From positions 1 through 10,695 of the forward strand of contig DAOWFD010000302.1 in the NCBI GenBank assembly GCA_030638185.1: DNA of 10,695 bases, read 5' to 3'. The notes beneath the pieces were generated by a model. That model made no database searches. It was not told the origin of the DNA and saw nothing but the letters and a program-made list of their open reading frames with translations. Below, piece by piece: positions 1 to 6,838 of this stretch; within the stretch, counting starts at the first letter, position 1; every line of letters begins with the position of its first letter. The position numbers were made by a program, and so were the translations under genes. The stretch comes from Candidatus Aegiribacteria sp. Lineage in GTDB: Bacteria; Fermentibacterota; Fermentibacteria; Fermentibacterales; JCC-6.

Positions 1-1167
1 AGCTATAACCTTTTTCGAGCCTTCGGTAACTGAGCAGGACTCAAAATCGGACAGTGGCTTCAGTGCCAGGAAAAATCTGTCCGGTGAAACCCCTCCCGAT
101 GGAATCGCGCGGAGTGAATCAAGGTCAGGAGAGAGTATGTCGACTCCTTCAACGCCGACAGACATGTCCAGGCCCAGATACACCATCACCGTCGGCATAA
201 TGTCAAAGAGAGCTGCTCCAATCGTGGATACACGACCTTTTTCGACCCCCGGGCCGGAAAAGATCAGAGGAATATGTATCTGCTCCTGGTACAGGGCATG
301 CCCGTGGCCAACCCCATCATGCTCCAGAAACTCCTCCCCGTGATCCGATGTAATGATAATGAGTGTACTGTCCACTATTCCCCGCTGTTTCAACCCCTGG
401 AACAATCTGCGCAGTTCGTTGTCCACATAGAGTATTTCACTGTCGTACATGTTAATAAAGTGCTCGCAGTCATCCTGGTTTAGAATCTCACCCTCATCGG
501 TTATTTCCCAACGGGTGATACCTCTGACTCCGTCCGGTGCAAATACCGTATCGTAGGGGGGAGCAGGATTGTAAGGAGCATGAATATCGTAGAGATGGAT
601 TACACAGAAGAAACATGGAATTTCAGCCCAACCGTCCAGCCAGAGAAGGAAAGCGTCCACCGTGGCTGCAGCGGTTCTTTCACCGCTTCCATCACAATCG
701 TACCAATCGAACCCGTGGTTGAATCCGAACTCCTCACTCAGCAGGACAAAGTTGGTAAAACCGGCTGTCTGGAAGCCCGCCTCCTGGAGTACTGAAGGCA
801 GAGACGGCAGGTGAGTGTCCAGTTGAAGATCAAATCCATCTATGCCGCCAGTGTGATTTGTTCCATGAGCTCTGACCGAGAGTCCCGTCCATATTGAAGC
901 ATGGGAAGGCAATGTCCACGGTGCCTGAGACAGCGCATTCAGCCACAGTGTCCCGTTTTCTGCAAGGCTGTCTATGGTCGGTGAGGTGTTTCTGTGGTAA
1001 CCGTAACATGACAGATGATCAGCCCTGAGGGTGTCAAGTATTATGAGGACAATGTTCTTCCCGGTGGGATGAATGCCACGGTCCGGTACGTTCGACGGAC
1101 CGGGATTGCAGCCAGTGAGAAATTGAACTGATATGGAAAGGACTACTGCTTTTTTCCATATTGACAT
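1..1167 (-). CDS. Sulfatase/alkaline phosphatase-superfamily lipoprotein, C-terminus cut by window edge
   Basis: The reading frame is open for 389 codons from an ATG at 1167 to base 1 with no stop, so the C-terminus lies outside the window. The start has a GGAG Shine-Dalgarno site just upstream. Residues 1-20 form a lipoprotein signal peptide (positive W4-K5-K6, hydrophobic core, lipobox L17-T18-G19-C20), so the mature protein is probably membrane-anchored outside the cytoplasm. Sulfatase-fold signatures follow: NIVLIILDTLRADHLS at 38-53 with metal ligand D45, PWTLPSHAS at 83-91, a YDIHAPY motif at 193-199, SDHGEEF at 274-280 and GHGH at 287-290. The position that is Cys or Ser (formylglycine precursor) in true sulfatases is Thr85, and the usual Arg is His89. 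A Thr nucleophile fits phosphodiesterase or phosphotransferase relatives better than a formylglycine sulfatase. It is the last visible gene of the minus-strand operon, 38 bases after the GT-C gene. Family assignment is firm; substrate is unknown. Confidence 0.9.
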   Translation of the reverse strand, partial: MSIWKKAVVLSISVQFLTGCNPGPSNVPDRGIHPTGKNIVLIILDTLRADHLSCYGYHRNTSPTIDSLAENGTLWLNALSQAPWTLPSHASIWTGLSVRAHGTNHTGGIDGFDLQLDTHLPSLPSVLQEAGFQTAGFTNFVLLSEEFGFNHGFDWYDCDGSGERTAAATVDAFLLWLDGWAEIPCFFCVIHLYDIHAPYNPAPPYDTVFAPDGVRGITRWEITDEGEILNQDDCEHFINMYDSEILYVDNELRRLFQGLKQRGIVDSTLIIITSDHGEEFLEHDGVGHGHALYQEQIHIPLIFSGPGVEKGRVSTIGAALFDIMPTVMVYLGLDMSVGVEGVDILSPDLDSLRAIPSGGVSPDRFFLALKPLSDFESCSVTEGSKKVIA

Positions 1168-1205
1168 TTTGTCTCCGTTTTTTCGTAAATTAATTCGACG
1201 CCTGT

Positions 1206-2624
1206 TTACCCCGACTGATTGCCCCAGAGCAAATAATAGTTCACAACGACAGGAACAACCATCCAGCCGAAAAAGAGGATCTTCTCTGTTAAAGTAAAAT
1301 TCCCCCGAACAGCCGCCAGCAATCCTCCTGCCCCAAGCAGCATCAGAAAGGGCTGGTAGGGGATCCTGAATCTGTGATCAAAGTAAAAAACAAAATGAAC
1401 AGCCAGCATTGACGCAAGGCAGGAGAGGACTATCAGTGCTATGCCAGGGGTCGATTTCCACAGGCGATACGCTCCAAGAAGCAGGAACGGCATCATGAGT
1501 GTAATAATAATATTAATCTTCCCGGTCATTTCTGTATAGGTGAAAGTGAAAAAGGAGTTTTTAACGGAATACTGCAGGGTTTTCAGAGGATTGGCCAGGA
1601 TGTACTCAATGGCCATTGCGTTTAGTTCCCTGTCAGCTTCCACTTCGTTCAGACAGGCTATCCTGTCTACAACCGACTGCTCAAAAGAGTACGCCTGATA
1701 CCTTGGCTCCATGTTGAAGATCGGAACCATTCTGGCAGGGTCCCCACGGGAAACGGCGAAATACTCCCGGGGTTTCACTTCTCGGTTGACTCTTTCGAAC
1801 TCTTCCGGGATGACCGTGCTTTCATCTGAATGTGCGGCATCATTGTGACCAAAAAGCCAGAATGTGATACCGCTCGATGTATTGAAAACCGGTGAACCCA
1901 TTACAGTCTGATTCCTTATCAGCCACGGGGCTACCATTATCGTGCATCCTGCAGTAAGTACAAGGGCCACGCCCAGGTTTGCCCTGAAACGGTACTGCTT
2001 CCGGAAAAGCAGAATGATTACAAGAAGAATCCCCCAGCCAATTGCTACCGGCCTGCAAAGCGCGGCCAGCCCTATAATTATGCCCGTAAGGAAAAACAGA
2101 CCGGTTCTCTTTCCCTTCGAGAAAAAGAGGAGTACGCAGAGCAGAGCTATTACGCTAATCAGAAATGAGAAGAGTGTTTCCGTGAGCATCATACGTGAAT
2201 AGGAAATCAGCTCGGTGTTTACGGCAACCAGTATTCCGGTGAGAAGCGCCAGGGATTTGCCGCCAGCCCTGTAGCCTATCCATGCCATAATCGGGGCGAT
2301 GAGGGCTCCAAGAAAAGACTGAAATAGAAGAAATGGAATATACTTTTCTCCGAGAACTCGAAAAAACAGTGAAAGAATAAGTGGAAGGAGCGGGTATCTA
2401 TAGGCGGTTGGATGACCCGGTTCATTTGCAAAACCGTTCCCCTGTGCAATGTTCCTCGCAATGACAACATCATGAGCCACATCCCAGTGATCAGAAGGGA
2501 AATGCGGCGCCAGGAGTACAGCGCCAACCCTTGGGAGAAATGCAAGGAAGAATACGATAACCAGGATTTTTCCAATGCTGATGGACCGTATCCCGGATAT
2601 GAACTGTTCTACTTTCGTCTGCAT
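1206..2624 (-). CDS. ArnT/PMT-like (GT39, GT-C fold) integral membrane glycosyltransferase
   Basis: A 472-residue multi-spanning membrane protein. The start is ATG at 2624 with a strong purine-rich site (GGGAGGG region) just upstream. TM1 (about 18-38) is followed by an outward loop with acidic residues D45, D48 and D52 in the context SDHWDVAHDVVIARNIAQG. Then come GNGFA (62-66) and PTAYRYPLLPL (72-82), typical of the PMT_2/ArnT family, where the first-loop acidic residue is catalytic. SRMMLTETLF (143-152) carries the family's Thr-Glu pair. A soluble segment at about 260-345 (SGITFWLFGHND onward, with RELNAMAIEYILANP) is also typical, and about ten or more hydrophobic segments are visible. 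Family members transfer a sugar from a polyprenyl-phosphate donor to lipid A, protein or another acceptor on the outer side of the membrane. The polyprenyl-phosphate GT2 at 7912-8841 could supply such a donor. It lies 69 bases after the radical SAM gene in the same operon. The acceptor cannot be told from sequence. Confidence 0.88.
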   Translation of the reverse strand: MQTKVEQFISGIRSISIGKILVIVFFLAFLPRVGAVLLAPHFPSDHWDVAHDVVIARNIAQGNGFANEPGHPTAYRYPLLPLILSLFFRVLGEKYIPFLLFQSFLGALIAPIMAWIGYRAGGKSLALLTGILVAVNTELISYSRMMLTETLFSFLISVIALLCVLLFFSKGKRTGLFFLTGIIIGLAALCRPVAIGWGILLVIILLFRKQYRFRANLGVALVLTAGCTIMVAPWLIRNQTVMGSPVFNTSSGITFWLFGHNDAAHSDESTVIPEEFERVNREVKPREYFAVSRGDPARMVPIFNMEPRYQAYSFEQSVVDRIACLNEVEADRELNAMAIEYILANPLKTLQYSVKNSFFTFTYTEMTGKINIIITLMMPFLLLGAYRLWKSTPGIALIVLSCLASMLAVHFVFYFDHRFRIPYQPFLMLLGAGGLLAAVRGNFTLTEKILFFGWMVVPVVVNYYLLWGNQSG

Positions 2625-2644
2625 ATCCCTCCCTCACAGCCCGT

Positions 2645-2662
2645 AATATGAAGTACCATATT
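2645..2662. repeat. Small AT-rich inverted repeat in the radical SAM / GT-C intergenic gap
   Basis: AATATG at 2645-2650 and CATATT at 2657-2662 are perfect 6-base inverted arms around a 6-base loop, in the 69-base gap between two minus-strand operon genes. It sits just upstream of the Shine-Dalgarno site of the GT-C gene. It has no U-tract and little GC, so it is not an intrinsic terminator. It could be a protein site, an RNA hairpin affecting translation, or chance. Confidence 0.25.
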
Positions 2663-2693
2663 CAGAAAGACCAGAGATATGCCGGTTCGGTTC

Positions 2694-3770
2694 CTATCTG
2701 CTGTGAATAACGTTGGAGAGCGCTCTGGTAACTACACGGAGAGACTGCAGCGGCTGATAGATGAAGGACATGTTGATGGCGCACTCCCAGGTACAGACGC
2801 ATGTCCTGGCGTAATCACGAATATCCCCGGCGACCTTCGATTCGAGCATGGCCGGAATATCGTATTCCCAGTCCCGTACATTTCCTATCAGGCGGTTCTC
2901 CAGTATTTCGCAGGGATAGAGATCCCCCCTTGCGTTCAACACGGCGAAACGGTCAGCCGCAAAACACCTGTAACATTTCTTTCGGGTTCTCTCCGCCTTG
3001 ATGACTGTTTCCACAACCATCTCTGTAAGCGCTTCCAGTACCCGTGCGGCGGGATGACGCTTTACTCTGAAGGTCTCGATTATCCTGCAATTTATCTTTC
3101 TGTATTTTTCAAGGTCCGGCTGCAGCAGCTCGGGATCTTTAGGGTTCCCGCGGATGTAGAGTACTGCTATGGAATCAAAAAGCTCTGTGGAGTGAATACG
3201 GTTAACAAGATCATCTATACTGCCCTGAGTATTTTTACTGAAAACGATGTTTGCCTCCGCAAAAAAATTGGGGTACCGGCTCTTCAGTTCACGGAGCTTT
3301 CCGGCTGTGACGAGAACCTTCTGAAAACCCCCGGGGTGCCTGCGAATCCGATCGTGCTCCTCTTCCCAGCCGTCCAGTGATATTCCCAGCCTGAAAAAGG
3401 TACCAGGATTCTCACAGAAGATTCTGCCGAACACCTCTTCCGTTCTGTCGGGAAGAAAGCCATTGGTGGGTATGGTAATGTACTTTGCCCCTGTGTTCCG
3501 GCTGAAGAGGGATACGATCTCAGGCAGATCGCTCCTGAGGGTCGGTTCGCCTCCGCACAGGTTCACAAGGAGCATGGGTGGAAGCTTCTTCGTAAGCTTC
3601 TCTATCTCATCGAGGGAGAGTTCCCTGTCACTGCGCCTTGCAGGATCCTGGGTGTTCCGCCAGTTGAAGCAGTGTTCGCAGGCCGCATTGCACCTGCTGG
3701 TTATCTGGAATATCAGGTAGCTTGGGTTATTGCTCCAGAGCCTTCTTGCCATTCCAAAGGGATCAGCCAT
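2694..3770 (-). CDS. Radical SAM protein with SPASM-like C-terminal cysteine cluster
   Basis: A 358-residue radical SAM enzyme. The CX3CX2C motif that binds the 4Fe-4S cluster is C27, C31, C34 (SRCNAACEHC). GGEPT at 73-77 is the SAM-binding motif, and IPTNG at 100-104 and ISLDG at 130-134 are further barrel landmarks. The C-terminal part has C266 and C269 (CYRC), C287 (YPCE) and C324, C326, C330 (CVCTWEC), a spacing like SPASM or twitch auxiliary-cluster domains. I chose ATG at 3770 because AAGGA lies 8 bases upstream and the gene then overlaps the preceding GT2 stop by 8 bases (translational coupling). A TTG 12 codons further upstream (3806) is possible but would overlap more and starts with unremarkable residues. 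SPASM proteins often modify peptides or proteins, but others act on small molecules. Here the neighbours are glycosyltransferases and no precursor peptide gene is visible. The reaction is unknown. Confidence 0.92.
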   Translation of the reverse strand: MADPFGMARRLWSNNPSYLIFQITSRCNAACEHCFNWRNTQDPARRSDRELSLDEIEKLTKKLPPMLLVNLCGGEPTLRSDLPEIVSLFSRNTGAKYITIPTNGFLPDRTEEVFGRIFCENPGTFFRLGISLDGWEEEHDRIRRHPGGFQKVLVTAGKLRELKSRYPNFFAEANIVFSKNTQGSIDDLVNRIHSTELFDSIAVLYIRGNPKDPELLQPDLEKYRKINCRIIETFRVKRHPAARVLEALTEMVVETVIKAERTRKKCYRCFAADRFAVLNARGDLYPCEILENRLIGNVRDWEYDIPAMLESKVAGDIRDYARTCVCTWECAINMSFIYQPLQSLRVVTRALSNVIHSR

Positions 3771-4755
3771 CGGCAGTATCCTTCCCGGAGAGAAGACCGG
3801 CGGCAAAGCCGGCCATGGCGAACATAGAAGTCAGGCAGAGCATCAGAAAACAGTATACACTGAAGGCAGGGGTTTCATTTCGAAGAGTCGCAATCAGGAG
3901 CAGTCTGTGGTGTATCATCTTAACGAGCAGCATGATAAGGAGAGCACACGATACCCACCAGAAGGCGGAAGGAGCAAAGAGAAAACTCAGAGGTGCAGCT
4001 GTCACAAGAACCGTTATCAGCGCTGAGAACAGGTAGCCCGCGTTCCTGTGAGGGCTTACCCAGGACCGCTCCTTGTACACCTTTATGCTTGTGGACCGGG
4101 CGAACATTCTCGACCGGACGAACATCTTTTTCAGAACAAGCCATGTACTGGGATAGTAGTGATGAAATGTAAGCTCCTCATCGTAGAACACCTGGTGATG
4201 CTGCAGTATTTTCGCGGCGAGTTCATGGTCTTCGATATCCGCGCCTTTGAAAGTCTCATCGAAACCGCCAATTCTCAGGAAAAGATCCCTGTTAACTATA
4301 CCCAGAGTGGAACTCCAGCAGTTGACCAGCCCGGTTTTCACACCACCGTAGTGGCAGACCTCCTCTTCCTCGTATAGCCAGTACCTTCCGATTCCTGTGT
4401 TGCGCAGGGGAGGAAAAGCGAGCTTACCGAACATCGCTTTCACACCGTCCAGTGTAAACCGGCGGTGTATGAGTTCCAGACCGCCCGTATCAATGGTAAT
4501 ATCTGTATCGGTAAAAACAAGTATATCCCCATTGGCCTGTTCCGCCGCCAGGTTTCTGCTGGCCGCCGGCCCCAGATTCCGGGGATTACGGATTATTCTG
4601 CAGGGGAACCTGCCTGCTATACTTACCGATGAATCGGTTGAGCAGTCATCAATGAAGATGAGTTCAAAATCGTCAAATCCATTGGAGTAGATAGACTTGA
4701 AAAAGTCGGGAAGCACATCTTCCTTGTTGTAGTTCACAGCTATTATAGAAAGCAC
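3763..4755 (-). CDS. Family 2 glycosyltransferase with C-terminal membrane segments
   Basis: A 330-residue GT-A fold glycosyltransferase, the first gene of the minus-strand operon. The start is GTG at 4755, with GAGGAG 8 bases upstream; the protein then begins directly with the first beta strand (LSIIAVNYNKED). Nucleotide-binding features are IDDCSTD (35-41) and RNLGPAASRN (59-68). TDTD (82-85) gives the DXD metal and sugar-nucleotide motif (D83, D85). GGFDETF (163-169) and the acidic IED (174-176) of the acceptor region follow, so the catalytic domain looks complete. About three hydrophobic segments lie at roughly 242-285 and 293-320, probably anchoring it to the cytoplasmic membrane. It would transfer a sugar from a nucleotide donor onto a growing lipid-linked or surface glycan. 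Its 3' end overlaps the radical SAM start by 8 bases, which links the two genes in expression. Donor and acceptor are unknown. Confidence 0.92.
   Translation of the reverse strand: MLSIIAVNYNKEDVLPDFFKSIYSNGFDDFELIFIDDCSTDSSVSIAGRFPCRIIRNPRNLGPAASRNLAAEQANGDILVFTDTDITIDTGGLELIHRRFTLDGVKAMFGKLAFPPLRNTGIGRYWLYEEEEVCHYGGVKTGLVNCWSSTLGIVNRDLFLRIGGFDETFKGADIEDHELAAKILQHHQVFYDEELTFHHYYPSTWLVLKKMFVRSRMFARSTSIKVYKERSWVSPHRNAGYLFSALITVLVTAAPLSFLFAPSAFWWVSCALLIMLLVKMIHHRLLLIATLRNETPAFSVYCFLMLCLTSMFAMAGFAAGLLSGKDTADG
3779..3783 (-). promoter_or_regulatory. Shine-Dalgarno site for the radical SAM gene
   Basis: AAGGA on the minus strand lies 8 bases before ATG 3770, inside the 3' end of the GT2 gene. It supports ATG 3770 over the upstream TTG 3806. 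Confidence 0.6.
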
Positions 4756-4918
4756 TTTTTTCGCTCCTCAACAGAAGATCAGTTCGCAATTATCGGACAA
4801 TACCGAGGGCATTAACCGCTGTCCATAGGTATTGAAACTGGATTACAAATACTCAGGGTGGATAACATGCCGGAGATTGATTACCTTCGGGAACAGTTCA
4901 CCTGGAGAGGATTTTTTC
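4756..4918. promoter_or_regulatory. Divergent intergenic region between the minus-strand operon and asnB1
   Basis: This 163-base gap separates the GTG start of the GT2 operon (minus) from the ATG of asnB1 (plus), so it must hold promoters in both directions unless transcription enters from further away. I could not find convincing -35/-10 pairs. TTGAAA at 4832-4837 resembles a -35 but has no good -10 at 16-18 bases. A short inverted repeat (TCGG, 6 bases, CCGA; 4793-4806) lies near the middle and may be chance. The Shine-Dalgarno sites of both genes sit at the two ends. Confidence 0.4.
4904..4910 (+). promoter_or_regulatory. Shine-Dalgarno site that fixes the asnB1 start
   Basis: GGAGAGG lies 8 bases before ATG 4919. 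Together with the requirement for cysteine at position 2, it rules out the upstream in-frame starts in the same open frame, such as the one at 4832. Confidence 0.75.
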
Positions 4919-6838
4919 ATGTGTGGAATTGCAGGGATAATCTGTCTGAATTCAAACCTGACTGAAGCCGATATAGAATCAGGCAGAAGAATGACCTCCA
5001 TCCTCCATCACCGCGGGCCGGATGATCAGGGCTTTTTCCATGATGAGAATTGTTTTCTGGGAAACACCAGATTGAGCATCATCGACCTCTCCCCACTGGC
5101 AAATCTTCCCATGCGTAACGAATCCGGCAGTGTATGGCTTGCATATAACGGGGAAATCACCAATTTCAGAGAGCTTCGAAAGCAGTTCAAGCTGGATGAT
5201 AAGTATCACTTCAAAACAACTTCAGACACTGAAGTTCTGCTGCATCTATACGAAGAGATGGGTATAAAGTGTCTTGACTGTCTTTCGGGGATGTTCGCGT
5301 TTACGCTTTACGACCGCAGCAGGAAAAAGGTGTTCATCGTAAGGGACTTTTACGGAACTCGGCCGATATTCTGGACGGTTATGAATGACAGGCTGTATTT
5401 CGCCTCCGAGATCAAATCATTCATGCAGATCCCGGAATTCGAACCCCGCTTGAACAGAGAGGCAGTCTTTCATTACTTCTCACTGGCTTACATTCCGGGG
5501 ACGCTGACTGCCTTCCAGGAAGTTAATGAGCTTGACGGATCACATCTAATTGAACTTGACCTTGATAATCCGGGGGATCCGGCTCCCAGGGAATATTACA
5601 GCATCAGATTCAATCCGGACTACGGGATGAGCATGAAAGACGCCGAGGAGATTTTTTATCAGGCGATTCTGGGTGCGGTTGACAGGAATCTGATCTCTGA
5701 CGCTCCGGTTGGGACCGCCCTTTCCGGCGGGCTTGACAGTAGTTCGATCCTGGGGCTCTCCCGAGTTCTTGGCAAAGGCAATGAGCTTCACTCGTTCTCG
5801 CTGAAGATCAATGAAAAGAGTTTCGATGAGTCTTCCTACCAGAGGACAATGGCGGAGTATGCAGGCACAATACATCATGAGATTATTGTGAATCCGAACG
5901 ATGTAAAGAAGAATCTGTTCCGGCAGATGGCGTACATGGATGAGCCAATCGGTGATGGTTCCGCGATACCGTTCCTGCTTCTATCCGCAGAGGCCCGGAA
6001 GTATGTGAAGGTGCTTCTTTCCGGTGAGGGCGGTGATGAAATATCTAACGCCTACGAGACACACATGGCCAACCATGTCTCGCGGATGTACAGGAGATAT
6101 GTTCCGTCTTTTGTCCGAAAAGCCAATCTGAAGCTGGCGGGTATGCTTCCCGTATCGTTTAACAAACTGAGCTTTGAATTCCTCGCAAAACGGTTCACCA
6201 GGGGAGCTGAACTTCCGGCTCCCGAAGCCCATCTCTATTACAGACATGTGCTGGACAGATCGGAAAGACTCGATCTGCTGTACTCTGCAGACAATTACCC
6301 CCATACAGAGGATTTCTTCACGGAGCTGTTCGATTCCCTTGATTACAGGGATGAGCTGGACAGGCTTTCACAGATCGATATGAAGTTCTTTTTCATCGGC
6401 GATCTGATGCAGAAAAATGACAGAATGTTCATGGCCAACTCAGTCGAGGCCAGGTTCCCTTTCATGGACAGAAAGGCAGTGGAGTTCTTTGCCACGATCC
6501 CCTCAAAGTACAAAATCAGGGGGCTGACGAGACGGTATATCGAGAAAAAGGCGATGAAGAGAGTACTGCCGCCGGAGATTCAGCGGAGGCAGAACTTCGG
6601 TATAGAGCTTCCTTACTCACTCTGGTTTGAAGACTCACTTGCTCAGATCGGGCATGACTATTTCACCAGGGAAAGGGTTGAGCGAACAGAAGTATTGAAT
6701 TTCGAGTATGTCAGTACGCTGTGGGCGGAGCATCTTGCCAGAAAGCGAGACAACGGCAGGGCTCTCTGGTGCATACTGAACTTCCTGATCTGGTTTGAGA
6801 TGTTCATATACAATTCCGATTTCAGGGATTACATGTAG
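4919..6838 (+). CDS. asnB: Asparagine synthetase-like glutamine amidotransferase (AsnB1)
   Basis: A 639-residue class II glutamine amidotransferase fused to an ATP-dependent synthetase domain, the usual AsnB layout and length. The start is ATG 4919 because the next codon is the catalytic Cys2 (MCGIAGI) and GGAGAGG is 8 bases upstream. Glutaminase-site residues are present: R51 (RLSIIDL), N77-G78-E79 and D103 (SDTE). In the synthetase domain the PP-loop SGGLDSS is at 269-275, followed by DEPIGDGSAIP, SGEGGDE (368-374), NDRMFMANSVEARFPF and GIELPYSLW. Canonical enzymes make asparagine from aspartate, glutamine and ATP. Members of this family in polysaccharide loci are thought to amidate carboxyl groups on other acceptors. 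Two motifs depart from the common form: RDFYGTRP (142-149) for RDPFGxKP, and DEISNAY (373-379) where DELFGGY is usual. It is divergent from the GT2 operon and its last 17 bases overlap the convergent YbhN-like gene. Free asparagine synthesis cannot be excluded. Confidence 0.95.
   Translation: MCGIAGIICLNSNLTEADIESGRRMTSILHHRGPDDQGFFHDENCFLGNTRLSIIDLSPLANLPMRNESGSVWLAYNGEITNFRELRKQFKLDDKYHFKTTSDTEVLLHLYEEMGIKCLDCLSGMFAFTLYDRSRKKVFIVRDFYGTRPIFWTVMNDRLYFASEIKSFMQIPEFEPRLNREAVFHYFSLAYIPGTLTAFQEVNELDGSHLIELDLDNPGDPAPREYYSIRFNPDYGMSMKDAEEIFYQAILGAVDRNLISDAPVGTALSGGLDSSSILGLSRVLGKGNELHSFSLKINEKSFDESSYQRTMAEYAGTIHHEIIVNPNDVKKNLFRQMAYMDEPIGDGSAIPFLLLSAEARKYVKVLLSGEGGDEISNAYETHMANHVSRMYRRYVPSFVRKANLKLAGMLPVSFNKLSFEFLAKRFTRGAELPAPEAHLYYRHVLDRSERLDLLYSADNYPHTEDFFTELFDSLDYRDELDRLSQIDMKFFFIGDLMQKNDRMFMANSVEARFPFMDRKAVEFFATIPSKYKIRGLTRRYIEKKAMKRVLPPEIQRRQNFGIELPYSLWFEDSLAQIGHDYFTRERVERTEVLNFEYVSTLWAEHLARKRDNGRALWCILNFLIWFEMFIYNSDFRDYM

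Noticed and set aside
137..795. Several plus-strand open frames of 60-71 codons in the first 800 bases
   Set aside because: They are opposite the sulfatase-like gene, overlap one another in different frames and show no domain or ribosome binding site.
2679..3380. A 233-codon open frame on the plus strand, antisense to the radical SAM gene
   Set aside because: It lies fully opposite a gene with clear family motifs, its protein shows no recognisable domain, and such antisense frames arise from codon bias.
3771..3806. TTG start for the radical SAM gene, giving 12 extra residues
   Set aside because: It would enlarge the overlap with the GT2 gene to 44 bases, while ATG 3770 has AAGGA at 8-base spacing and a typical 8-base coupling overlap.
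4793..4806. TCGG-N6-CCGA as an operator in the divergent gap
   Set aside because: The arms are only 4 bases, expected by chance at this length, and no second copy was noticed.
4832..4918. N-terminal extension of asnB1 from an upstream in-frame start
   Set aside because: An extension would bury the catalytic cysteine, which must follow the initiator methionine; the Shine-Dalgarno site at 4904-4910 supports ATG 4919.
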